A stretch of 6,884 bases of DNA from an uncultured Ruminococcus sp. (GCA_905199285.1 CAJKFZ010000139.1:1-6884), one strand, 5' to 3'. Positions 1 to 5,794 are shown, counted from the first letter of the stretch. Numbers and translations: made by a program. Notes: generated by a model not told the origin, from the letters alone.

Positions 1-15
1 CTATGGTTTAACCAA

Positions 16-369
16 ATGAAAGTACGAACTGAAAGAGCGGTTTTAATATTTAAAATCGGTGTTTTTGGAATTATCTATTGTATATTCGTAATATTTACCG
101 GATTTTCAATTCCCTGTCCGATAAAAACTCTTACAGAAGGACGCATCGAGTGTCCGTCATGCGGAGTATCGAGAATGTGCGTCAGTATGGCAAAACTGGA
201 ACTTTATGAGGCTTTCAGGTATAATCCTGTAATATTTTCACTCATCCCTATCTGGACGATATGCATTGGATTATGGATTTTTGGAAAAGGCGAGCGTTTT
301 AACAAAGTGGTTGTAATCATATCAATAATTATTCTTATCAGCTTTGGAATTATCAGAAATATTGTCTGA
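16..369 (+). CDS. DUF2752-type small membrane protein (5' end uncertain)
   Basis: This 117-residue protein has a hydrophobic N-terminal segment (about residues 8-30), a central Cys-rich stretch CPSCGVSRMCVSMAKLE and the following FRYNP, then two more hydrophobic segments (about 73-90 and 97-115). The pattern of a CPxCGxSR motif, a short amphipathic helix and an 'NP' before a membrane helix is what I know from the DUF2752 family of small membrane proteins, whose function is unknown. Three cysteines (two in CPSC, one in the preceding IPCP) could bind a metal or form a disulfide, but this is not shown. No Shine-Dalgarno sequence is visible before the ATG, and the frame stays open to the window edge (codons for L-W-F-N-Q precede the Met), so the true start may lie upstream. 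It converges on the cellulase gene and ends about 130 bp before that gene's stop. The family call is moderately sure; no role can be given. Confidence 0.75.
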   Translation: MKVRTERAVLIFKIGVFGIIYCIFVIFTGFSIPCPIKTLTEGRIECPSCGVSRMCVSMAKLELYEAFRYNPVIFSLIPIWTICIGLWIFGKGERFNKVVVIISIIILISFGIIRNIV

Positions 370-412
370 TAAAAATCAGTCTTTGAGGGCTTTGCTTGCA
401 ACCGACGCACTA

Positions 413-441
413 TTTGATTTTTGCTTGATCAAACAGTTTTT
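413..441 (+). terminator. weak hairpin followed by a T-run, possible first terminator of the DUF2752 gene
   Basis: TTTGAT (413-418) pairs with ATCAAA (428-433) around a 9-nt loop and is followed by CAG and six T residues. The stem is short and AT-rich, so it would terminate poorly by itself. The much stronger hairpin at 461-494 is the more likely end of the transcript. Confidence 0.3.
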
Positions 442-460
442 TAGAGGTTACATTCAACAA

Positions 461-494
461 AAAGGACTGCTGCACGAAAGTACAGCAGTCTTTT
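461..494. terminator. bidirectional intrinsic terminator between convergent genes
   Basis: GACTGCTG (465-472) pairs perfectly with CAGCAGTC (483-490). After one C/A mismatch the helix continues with A-T and C-G and closes on a GAAA tetraloop (476-479). A-runs to the left and T-runs to the right extend the stem from 461 to 494. Read on the + strand it ends in a T-rich tract, and on the - strand it ends in TTTTT. It lies between the convergent stops at 369 and 499, so it can end both the DUF2752 transcript and the cellulase transcript. Confidence 0.9.
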
Positions 495-498
495 AATT

Positions 499-2823
499 TT
501 ATTCGTTAAGTGGAAGTTCGCTTATAATATTGAGCTTGAATTTCTGAACTGCAAGAGCATCTTGGTTTGTTACGCCATCTCCTGAGTTGCAGCAATCGGC
601 GTTTTTCATGCCTGATTCGGTAATATGTGTAGGATCTGAACCGTTAATTCCGTATTTATCAGGATTGGAGAGAGACTGCATAATGAGAACAGCGTCCGAC
701 ATATCAATTTTTCCGTCGCAGTTTGAGTCTCCATAAACAATCTCATCGACAGGATCTGTTGTAGGCTGAGTAGGAGGATCAGGATTATTAACATCAGAGC
801 CGCCAAGACCGTCAGCATAAGTTCCGTCCGGTTCGTAGCCATAATAAAGCTTGCCGTTCACATAAACAGGAACATATGGTGTAACGATTCCCTTTGCAGT
901 ACCGTTGCTGTCCGTAACAGAACCGCCTTCGAGAAGCTCCTTATTTGAGAAATCATTTGAAGCGTCCCAGCCGCTGCCGTAGTTAGGGAAAACTAAAGCG
1001 AGAAGTATCTCACACTGCTGCATACCTTCAGAAACAGGGAGAACAGCTCTTCCGTCAGGGAGGTTGACCTCGATGTAATAAATATTTCCGTCATACTGAA
1101 TGAGCTTTGAAATTTCAGCGCTCTTTATTCCCTTAGAAGCGTACATTTCGGACTGGTCACGGTCGCAGCGGATAACAACGCCCTCAGGCTTATAACCGGC
1201 GGAAATAATCTCGCTAAGATCCATATAGTAACGGAAGGAGATATTATCCTGAACTCTTGCAGGCCATGCAGAGTGGTTGGTTATTTTAAAGCTGAGCGTC
1301 ATTCCGCTTGCATCGCTTCCTTTGGTCATGGTTTCAACGTAGAATTCCGGACCATCGTGTTTTTCAGCAGGAGGGAATGAAGGGTCGGATTTTCCTCCGT
1401 ATTTGTCGATCATTTTGCAGAGAATAGCAGTGAATCCGGCATTGTAGTCAGTAGCAACTTCGTTGTTGATATAGTTGTTTCTGTCGTCCTCATAGCTGCC
1501 GTCCTGTGACGGTCCTCCAACGAGAGCGCCATAGAGGATATGTCTGTTCTGTTCAGGCATATAGATGTCGTTTTTCCATGAAGCATGAGCTGTTCTATGG
1601 TGAGCGTTGTGTGCAGGCTTATCTCCGTAGCCGACAACATAACTCTGATTGGTCGGATTATCGCCGAGAACGTAGTTTATCTGATTTTCGTAAAATTTCT
1701 CATAAGCGGAAGTATCCTTGTCGGAAAGAACCGTGTCACAAGCAACTGCGGCAATAAAAGCGGCAGTCTGAGCATATCTTGCGCATCCCCAGTTATGTGC
1801 GTAGCCGAGTATTCCGTCGATTTTGGTTATTTCGTTGGTCCAGTAGTTGACGTGCTTTTCAACACGGCTGATATAGAAGCTGTCCTTGGTGTTGATAGCA
1901 TAGAGGAGCATACCGCCCTGCATGGTATCGTCCCAGCAGTGTCCCCATGTATATTTAAGCTCATCCGAACCTAATTCCGTATCAAGATTAGGGATATAGC
2001 TTGTTGCCTTATCGAGGTAGGAGCTATTGTTTGTAGCGATATAAAGCCAGTTTGCGGCATAGAAAAGTTCATCGTAGAAGTGGCTGGAGCGATAGAATCC
2101 CGAAGCGTTGCTGTCGTTGTAAACCGAGTCGCTTCGTGAAGCGTCAGCAAGCTCGAAGATATGCTCGGCGTGTTCGAGATATTCCTTACGTTTTGATTCG
2201 TCTATTCTGCCGTCGAGAGCGCAGTATCCGGCAGCAAGTGCGGCTGCCATATCTCCGAAAACAGCTGAACATCCCTCAGAAGTTTTATAAGTCTGACGAG
2301 CTGCTTCATAGGAAGTTCCGCTGTCGCTCATTCCGTATTCATAAAGCTCAACAGGTCCCCACCATGTATGGTCGATAGTACCGTTTCCAACCTGAAATAC
2401 TATCTCATCACCGAGATCGCAATCGGCAAAATAATCAAGAACAAATTCAAGATTGTTTACATAATTGGTCATTTCGCCGCATTTTTCCACACCGTTAGGA
2501 TACTGATAAAGTCCCCATGCGATCACCGAGGCAGTGTAAGCCATAGGAAGATTGAATTTAACGTGATCTCCGGCGTCGTACCATCCGCCCTTTATCTCGT
2601 CGATCATGGTCGAGTCGCTTCTCCATTCAACACGATTCCATTCGGGAAGCGGACCTGCCTGCTGACATTCGTAGAAATAGAGCGACTTCTGAAGGGCTTC
2701 GGCATAATTCGGAGTTTCAGAAGCAGCCATAACATCCTTGACAGGATCGGATGTCGGAAGCGTACCGATCGAAGCTGTTATCAGTGCAGCAGAGACGATT
2801 CCGCTTGTAATTTTTTTAAGCAT
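499..2823 (-). CDS. Secreted GH9 cellulase with CBM3c-like module and dockerin
   Basis: This 774-residue protein is a glycoside hydrolase family 9 endo- or processive endoglucanase that cleaves beta-1,4-glucan by inversion. Residues 1 to about 34 form a signal peptide (KK, hydrophobic core, probable cleavage near VMAA). The GH9 domain spans about 38-475. It carries DAGDH (83-87; D83 and D86 match the nucleophilic-water-binding pair), the His signature ending HHR (408-410), and NEVATDYNAGF with E455 as the expected proton donor, so all catalytic residues are present. Residues about 490-660 resemble CBM3c, the module fused to GH9 in theme-B enzymes, where it feeds single cellulose chains to the active site. 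A Pro/Thr/Asp linker (about 676-692) leads to a C-terminal dockerin (about 696-770). Its first Ca-binding loop is canonical (DSNCDGKIDMSD); the second (NADCCNSGDGVTNQD) has the degenerate ruminococcal form. The enzyme is probably displayed on a cohesin scaffold. The start is supported by GAGGAG 9 nt upstream and by the signal peptide. The gene is monocistronic with its own promoter and terminator. Confidence 0.96.
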   Translation of the reverse strand: MLKKITSGIVSAALITASIGTLPTSDPVKDVMAASETPNYAEALQKSLYFYECQQAGPLPEWNRVEWRSDSTMIDEIKGGWYDAGDHVKFNLPMAYTASVIAWGLYQYPNGVEKCGEMTNYVNNLEFVLDYFADCDLGDEIVFQVGNGTIDHTWWGPVELYEYGMSDSGTSYEAARQTYKTSEGCSAVFGDMAAALAAGYCALDGRIDESKRKEYLEHAEHIFELADASRSDSVYNDSNASGFYRSSHFYDELFYAANWLYIATNNSSYLDKATSYIPNLDTELGSDELKYTWGHCWDDTMQGGMLLYAINTKDSFYISRVEKHVNYWTNEITKIDGILGYAHNWGCARYAQTAAFIAAVACDTVLSDKDTSAYEKFYENQINYVLGDNPTNQSYVVGYGDKPAHNAHHRTAHASWKNDIYMPEQNRHILYGALVGGPSQDGSYEDDRNNYINNEVATDYNAGFTAILCKMIDKYGGKSDPSFPPAEKHDGPEFYVETMTKGSDASGMTLSFKITNHSAWPARVQDNISFRYYMDLSEIISAGYKPEGVVIRCDRDQSEMYASKGIKSAEISKLIQYDGNIYYIEVNLPDGRAVLPVSEGMQQCEILLALVFPNYGSGWDASNDFSNKELLEGGSVTDSNGTAKGIVTPYVPVYVNGKLYYGYEPDGTYADGLGGSDVNNPDPPTQPTTDPVDEIVYGDSNCDGKIDMSDAVLIMQSLSNPDKYGINGSDPTHITESGMKNADCCNSGDGVTNQDALAVQKFKLNIISELPLNE

Positions 2824-2832
2824 AGTAAAACT

Positions 2833-2838
2833 CTCCTC
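2833..2838 (-). promoter_or_regulatory. ribosome binding site of the GH9 cellulase
   Basis: On the - strand GAGGAG lies 9 nt before the ATG at 2823, inside the longer purine run GAGAGGAGAG. It fixes the start at the Met that begins the signal peptide. Confidence 0.8.
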
Positions 2839-2899
2839 TCAATTTTATTCGGAAAATTTCATTCCGTTTCACACGAGCATACCATAGCTATACATTTTA

Positions 2900-2928
2900 A
2901 TTATGACATAAAAAAGCTGATTTGTCAA
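2900..2928 (-). promoter_or_regulatory. sigma-A type promoter of the GH9 cellulase
   Basis: On the - strand a perfect -35 box TTGACA (2923-2928) is followed by a 17-bp spacer and a -10 box CATAAT (2900-2905; 5 of 6 match to TATAAT). Transcription would start near 2893, giving a leader of about 70 nt. The palindrome ATAGCTAT (2884-2891) lies at the predicted start region and could be an operator, but this is speculative. Both boxes lie upstream of the hairpin cluster at 2983-3102, so the mapped promoter is intact and independent of the mobile element. Confidence 0.8.
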
Positions 2929-2982
2929 GGGAAAATAAGAACTTGTTCAGGGCAACAGCATTTACTTTTATTAAAGATTATA

Positions 2983-3102
2983 AAGGGGACGCTGTCCCCT
3001 TAACCCCCTGCCAAAGGGGAGTATATCTCCTTTGGAATCCCGATATTAATTATTTACATTACCTCGTAAAGAGGTAATGTAAATAATTAGGGCAGAATGC
3101 CC
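2983..3102. repeat. cluster of four adjacent inverted repeats
   Basis: Four hairpins follow one another: (1) AAGGGGAC/GTCCCCTT at 2983-3001 with a 3-nt loop; (2) a 10-bp stem CCAAAGGGGA/TCTCCTTTGG at 3011-3035 with one G-T pair and a 5-nt loop; (3) a perfect 19-bp AT-rich stem with arms 3047-3065 and 3071-3089 and loop GTAAA; (4) GGGCA/TGCCC at 3090-3102 with a 3-nt loop. No open frame of note covers them. They could be a miniature mobile or REP-like repeat, a structured RNA, or a set of terminators shielding the cellulase promoter. The third stem lacks a terminal T-run, so it is not a standard terminator. Confidence 0.7.
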
Positions 3103-3201
3103 GAACGGCGATACCCCCATTCAGCAGGAAACCAAAGAGACAATATCCGCTTAATAAACATAATAAAAAATGCTGCTGTGAACGTTATATTATGCAAAAA
3201 A

Positions 3202-3248
3202 CTAAAAAGACGATTATACTCAAATTTTCGAGCACATCGTCTTTTTAG
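3202..3248. terminator. 13-bp hairpin with T-runs, probable bidirectional terminator
   Basis: CTAAAAAGACGAT (3202-3214) pairs perfectly with ATCGTCTTTTTAG (3236-3248) around a 21-nt loop. On the - strand the stem ends in CTTTTTAG and runs into TTTTTT, which suits termination of the integrase operon whose last sure stop is about 235 bp upstream. On the + strand T-rich sequence also follows. The GC content of the stem is modest, so efficiency is uncertain. Confidence 0.6.
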
Positions 3249-3317
3249 ATTTATATATAGATCTTAGTCATTTCCGTTTGAAAGAGGGCGCATCGTGGGG
3301 ACGAAAGCAGACATCAT

Positions 3318-3452
3318 TCACTTGATGTGCTGTGACCTCATATTTTTTACTACCGCAGCAATTTTAGTGCTTTTGGGGTCGCTCGCAAGTCTTCGAATAA
3401 TATCGAATTTGATTGCGATTACTGTATAAATTGGTGTAAATGGTGTAAGCAC
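3318..3452 (-). CDS. possible 44-residue protein downstream of int (weak)
   Basis: This is an open frame of 44 codons after a GTG start, beginning 30 bp downstream of the integrase stop on the same strand. GGGA lies 4 nt before the GTG, which is weak support. The product begins with a neutral stretch (VLTPFTPIYTVIAIKFD) and becomes basic (IIRRLASDP, then STKIAAVVKNMRSQHIK). I recognise no family. In-frame sequence continues upstream of the GTG to a stop inside the int-proximal spacer without an ATG. It could be a small accessory gene, the 3' remnant of a gene split by the element, or chance. The opposite strand has an equally long hydrophobic frame (3295-3429), so at most one is likely to be real. 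Confidence 0.3.
   Translation of the reverse strand: MLTPFTPIYTVIAIKFDIIRRLASDPKSTKIAAVVKNMRSQHIK
3432..3449. repeat. tandem 9-bp repeat, candidate integrase arm-type site
   Basis: TGGTGTAAA (3432-3440) is followed directly by TGGTGTAAG (3441-3449), so eight of nine bases repeat with a 9-bp period. The pair lies about 35 bp beyond the integrase stop, near the presumed element end. Tn916-type integrases bind short direct repeats near the element ends through their N-terminal domain, and this repeat is placed as such a site would be. Binding itself is inference. Confidence 0.45.
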
Positions 3453-3482
3453 TTTATCCCGAAACGAATAAACCGCTAAAAA

Positions 3483-4733
3483 TCAGTTCGCTTTATTATA
3501 CTCATTTTTAAAGTACGAGTCAAGACCTTCAAATTCAGACCTCCTTAGCTCCTTCGTGACATCGGTATAAATGTTAAGAGTGGTAGAAATATCTTTGTGT
3601 CCAAGTGTATCCTGAATAACCTTTACATTCACACCTGCCTCACACATTCTTGTCGTGAATGTATGCCTTAATGAATGGCAGCTAAAATGAGGAAGCAAAA
3701 TCTTTGCATTTTCATCTTTCAGGAGCTGTTCATCATTGCAGTCACGGATAATACGGCGGATAGCTTTGTTAAGGGTTGCCTGATGTTGCGGCTGTCCAAA
3801 TCGATTCAGAAATATAAAATCAGTATATCCGTCCACAATAGCTTCGCAATGAATATCAAGCAACTCCTGTCTTTCCTTTTCCATAAGGAATGCTTCTTTG
3901 ACGAAATCCAACATCGGAACTTGGCGTTTGCCAGCCGGAGTTTTCGTAGTATTGATGTTAAAATAGCAACCACGCTTACTTCCCTCGGTACGGTGGTCAT
4001 AGTAAACCAGTGTGTGGTTCACATCAATGATACCTTCTTCCAAATCAATGTCGCACCATCTTAGACCCGTCGCTTCTCCAACACGAAGCCCTGTTCCAAT
4101 CAACACTGCAAAAATCGGATACCACAAACTTGCAGACGGTGTATTCTTCAGATAACTCAAGAGTAGTTCCTGTTCCGGTCTCGTTAAGGCTCTGCGTTTC
4201 TCAGTTTGAAAACAATGGGACTGCTTTAACTCTTTCAGCACATTATTGGAAGGATTGTTTCTGAGATAATCATCATCAACTGCCATATCTAATATCTGAT
4301 GAAGAACCGTATGGATATTATCAATGGTCGCCGGTTTCAAATGGCGTTCATCTGCAAGGTAGTTGTAAAACCTCTTAATATCCGATTTTTTCAAAGAAGA
4401 AACGGTCTTTGAGCCAATCTGTTGGCGGACGAAAGTCTCATACATATATTTATAGTTTTCGAAGGTGTTGTTTTTCAGACCACGCTTCAAATCTTTCCAA
4501 AGCTCATACATATCATTGAGGGTAGTATATCGAGCTTCTGCCTTTATGCCGTCTTTTTTATCTTTTTCAATCTGCTCCTCTTTGTAACGAAGTTCGTCAA
4601 GAGTCTTGGCATATACATAACGCCTTTTTCGGTTGGCATCCGTCCAACAATAATGATATGTACCGTCTGCTCGCTGTGATTCGCCTGTGCGAAGAACAAC
4701 TCTTGATTTATCTCGTCTTTTTGTCTTTGCCAT
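3483..4733 (-). CDS. int: Tn916-type tyrosine integrase
   Basis: This 416-residue site-specific recombinase is close in length to Tn916 Int (about 405). It would excise and integrate the element by strand cleavage through a tyrosine. Residues about 8-65 form the arm-binding domain (RTGESQRADGTYHY followed by a basic RKRRYVYAK strand), about 70-165 the core-binding SAM-like domain, and about 180-400 the catalytic domain. The catalytic set is complete: R217 in GTGLRVGE, K264 in TTKTPAGKR, H353 and R356 in HSLRHTF, H379 in LGHKD and the nucleophile Y389 in LNIYTDV. AGGAGG (- strand, 4742-4747) lies 8 nt before the ATG and overlaps the stop of the preceding xis gene, with only 12 bp between the two. 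It is therefore the last sure gene of the operon and is probably co-expressed with xis. No truncation or frameshift is seen, so the enzyme looks functional. The element type (conjugative or only mobilisable) cannot be judged here. Confidence 0.96.
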   Translation of the reverse strand: MAKTKRRDKSRVVLRTGESQRADGTYHYCWTDANRKRRYVYAKTLDELRYKEEQIEKDKKDGIKAEARYTTLNDMYELWKDLKRGLKNNTFENYKYMYETFVRQQIGSKTVSSLKKSDIKRFYNYLADERHLKPATIDNIHTVLHQILDMAVDDDYLRNNPSNNVLKELKQSHCFQTEKRRALTRPEQELLLSYLKNTPSASLWYPIFAVLIGTGLRVGEATGLRWCDIDLEEGIIDVNHTLVYYDHRTEGSKRGCYFNINTTKTPAGKRQVPMLDFVKEAFLMEKERQELLDIHCEAIVDGYTDFIFLNRFGQPQHQATLNKAIRRIIRDCNDEQLLKDENAKILLPHFSCHSLRHTFTTRMCEAGVNVKVIQDTLGHKDISTTLNIYTDVTKELRRSEFEGLDSYFKNEYNKAN

Positions 4734-4741
4734 TATCTTTT

Positions 4742-4747
4742 CCTCCT
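4742..4747 (-). promoter_or_regulatory. ribosome binding site of int overlapping the xis stop
   Basis: AGGAGG on the - strand, 8 nt before the int ATG at 4733, overlaps the TAG stop of the upstream xis gene (4746-4748). This suggests coupled translation of Xis and Int. Confidence 0.75.
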
Positions 4748-4997
4748 ATACCTTTTCTGATTTATCCATATAAGCGTCGAACTTTTCTCTGACTATCAAA
4801 ATCTGTGTCCCATTTGCAATAGCAAACGGACAGCCCTTTTTCATTGTCATACTTCTTAATCTTGCAATTCCAATCCCGGAATATGCCGCAGCTTCATCAC
4901 AGGTTAGAACTTTGCGTTCCCATATCGGCAAATCGCTTTTTCTGTTCTCAAGTTCTTTTCTGTAAGCAGCGATTTCCTTTCCTTCTACTTTTATCAT
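4746..4997 (-). CDS. xis: Tn916 Xis-like excisionase, int-proximal copy
   Basis: With the start at 4997 the protein has 83 residues. AGGAGG (5004-5009) lies 6 nt upstream of this ATG, whereas the frame opens further upstream (to 5051) only by running into the preceding gene. Residues 22-83 form the Xis winged-helix core. LPIWERKVLTCDEAAAY with a following SGIG recalls Tn916 Xis (IPIWERYTLT..EA as I remember it), and the GTQILIVREKFDAYM end matches its wing and last helix. Xis proteins bind and bend DNA near the element ends and steer integrase towards excision. Residues 1-21 (many K and E) are an extra charged lead. It lies 12 bp before int and 10 bp after the next paralogue. Of the four copies this one most resembles Tn916 Xis, so it is the best candidate for the working excisionase. 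It lacks the YSI ending shared by the other three. Confidence 0.88.
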   Translation of the reverse strand: MIKVEGKEIAAYRKELENRKSDLPIWERKVLTCDEAAAYSGIGIARLRSMTMKKGCPFAIANGTQILIVREKFDAYMDKSEKV

Positions 4998-5003
4998 TAG
5001 TAA

Positions 5004-5009
5004 CCTCCT
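5004..5009 (-). promoter_or_regulatory. ribosome binding site that sets the start of the int-proximal xis
   Basis: AGGAGG on the - strand, 6 nt before the ATG at 4997, overlaps the TAG stop of the preceding xis-like gene (5008-5010). It argues against the longer reading that begins at 5051. Confidence 0.75.
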
Positions 5010-5241
5010 AAATCGAATATAGATTTTCGAGATATTTCTCGAAACGAACACGCTTTATCATTGTTCTTCGACCTACTCTCAGGGCAAAATTACAATCTTT
5101 CTGCTTTATTAGAGAGTATATCGTTTCTCTCCCAAGACCTGTATAAGCACAAGTCTCCTGTACAGATAAATTCTGCCTGTGCCATAGAGGTACTTCTGAA
5201 CTCCTGCTTTTGAAACGCTCTGCCATTTCGCTATTGTCCAT
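5008..5241 (-). CDS. Xis-like winged-helix protein, third of four tandem copies
   Basis: The protein has 77 residues from the ATG at 5241, with GGGAGG 8 nt upstream (5250-5255). A GTG three codons earlier (5250) would overlap that ribosome binding site and is less likely. Residues 16-77 align without gaps with the other three cores: VPLWHRQNLSVQETCAYTGLG (helix-turn-helix part) and RVGRRTMIKRVRFEKYLE (wing and last helix), ending in YSI. Compared with the two upstream copies, ECPF-like DCPF is changed to DCNF and the helix reads IYSLI instead of KLYE. The family binds DNA as recombination directionality factors or small regulators. It lies 15 bp after the second copy and 10 bp before the int-proximal xis. 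Whether it acts in excision, as a transcription regulator or in another way cannot be read from the sequence. Confidence 0.82.
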   Translation of the reverse strand: MDNSEMAERFKSRSSEVPLWHRQNLSVQETCAYTGLGRETIYSLIKQKDCNFALRVGRRTMIKRVRFEKYLENLYSI

Positions 5242-5256
5242 TACTAACACCTCCCA

Positions 5257-5475
5257 TCATATTGAGTAGCATTTTTCAATGTACTCATCGAAAACCCTTC
5301 TTTTAATCATTCGGCGGTTGCCAATCCATAAAACGAAAGGACAATCTTCAGGGTTTGTCAATTCATAAAGTTTATCTCTCCCTATCCCCGTGTAAGCAAC
5401 AGCTTCCTCTATTGATAAGAATGGTTTTCTGTAAAGCGGAATATCATATTTTTCTTTACTTTTTCTTTCGGGCAT
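5257..5475 (-). CDS. Xis-like winged-helix protein, second of four tandem copies
   Basis: The protein has 72 residues from the ATG at 5475, which has GGAGG 8 nt upstream. The longer frame to 5607 runs through a hairpin-rich spacer and into the previous gene and is rejected. The core contains DIPLYRKPFLSIEEAVAYTG, IGRDKLYELT, EDCPFVLWIG and RRMIKRRVFDEYIE, ending in YSI. Over 66 ungapped residues I count 42 identities (about 64%) with the first copy, so the two arose by duplication and have stayed similar. The helix-turn-helix covers about 20-41 and the wing about 46-60. The aromatic WER/WHR seen in the other copies is YRK here. It lies about 97 bp after the first copy, the only sizeable gap inside the mazF-int gene run, and that gap holds two hairpins. 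Confidence 0.83.
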   Translation of the reverse strand: MPERKSKEKYDIPLYRKPFLSIEEAVAYTGIGRDKLYELTNPEDCPFVLWIGNRRMIKRRVFDEYIEKCYSI

Positions 5476-5492
5476 TGTATCGACCTCCTTAA

Positions 5493-5556
5493 TTTTTCTG
5501 TCTAAAAGGATACAGAAAAAATGGCGATGAGCCAATGATGCGAAGTAACTCATCGC
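5493..5556 (-). promoter_or_regulatory. two intercistronic hairpins between xis-like copies 1 and 2
   Basis: In mRNA order, GCGATGAG pairs perfectly with CTCATCGC (arms 5549-5556 and 5524-5531, 17-nt loop) and is followed by CA and TTTTTT, which is an intrinsic-terminator layout. That T-run begins a second perfect hairpin, TTTTTCTGT/ACAGAAAAA (arms 5512-5520 and 5493-5501, 10-nt loop), which ends just before the ribosome binding site of copy 2. The arrangement could limit read-through into the last three xis-like genes and int, or act as an RNA processing site. It is the only structured gap in an otherwise tightly packed stretch. Confidence 0.5.
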
Positions 5557-5572
5557 ACACTTGACTTTTGAG

Positions 5573-5794
5573 CTAAATTGAGTATTGCCTTTCAAGATAC
5601 TCAACAAATGGCTTTCTTTTGATTACTCTCCTTGTGCCAACCCAAAGAACAAACGGACAATCTTCTGTATCTGTCATTTCATATAGTTTTCCTGTCCCTA
5701 TTCCTGAATAAGCCGACGCTTCCGCAATGGAAATGGTTGGTCTGTGCCACATAGGAATATCATATTTGTCTTTATTTCTCACTCGCTTACTCAT
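5573..5794 (-). CDS. Xis-like winged-helix protein, first of four tandem copies
   Basis: The protein has 73 residues from the ATG at 5794. This ATG lies in the last codons of the mazF-like gene (AATGAGTAA), so the two genes overlap by 8 bp and are likely translationally coupled; AAAGGGG in the end of mazF serves as ribosome binding site. The core (12-73) reads DIPMWHRPTISIAEASAYSG, IGTGKLYEMT, EDCPFVLWVG and RRVIKRKPFVEYLE, ending in YSI. The first 11 residues are strongly basic (MSKRVRNKDK). It is about 64% identical to copy 2. Fold and family (Tn916 Xis-like excisionase/winged helix) are clear from the aromatic-basic start, the EA.AY.GIG helix-turn and the RR.IKR wing. Its coupling to a MazF-family toxin makes a role as DNA-binding or antitoxin-like partner worth considering, but no antitoxin motif is visible. 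Confidence 0.83.
   Translation of the reverse strand: MSKRVRNKDKYDIPMWHRPTISIAEASAYSGIGTGKLYEMTDTEDCPFVLWVGTRRVIKRKPFVEYLERQYSI

Noticed and set aside
1585..1974. Further + strand open frames antisense to the GH9 domain (for example 1506-1757, 1585-1974, 2052-2378)
   Set aside because: All lie opposite strongly conserved GH9 coding sequence, and none shows a recognisable domain or start signal.
2368..3003. A long + strand open frame (211 codons) antisense to the start of the cellulase gene
   Set aside because: It is antisense to a clear signal peptide and GH9 N-terminus, has no ribosome binding site I can see, gives a low-complexity basic product without a known fold, and crosses the cellulase promoter.
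2983..3102. CRISPR-like array from several repeated hairpins
   Set aside because: The four stems have different sequences and sizes and no regular spacer length; there is no repeated direct unit.
3675..4064. A + strand open frame of 129 codons antisense to int
   Set aside because: It overlaps the conserved catalytic region of the integrase and has no start signal or family resemblance.
4998..5051. N-terminal extension of the int-proximal xis to an ATG at 5051
   Set aside because: The extension overlaps the end of the preceding xis-like gene, and a perfect AGGAGG sits before the internal ATG at 4997.
5476..5607. N-terminal extension of the second xis-like gene to 5607
   Set aside because: It would run through both intercistronic hairpins and into the first xis-like gene; GGAGG precedes the internal ATG at 5475.
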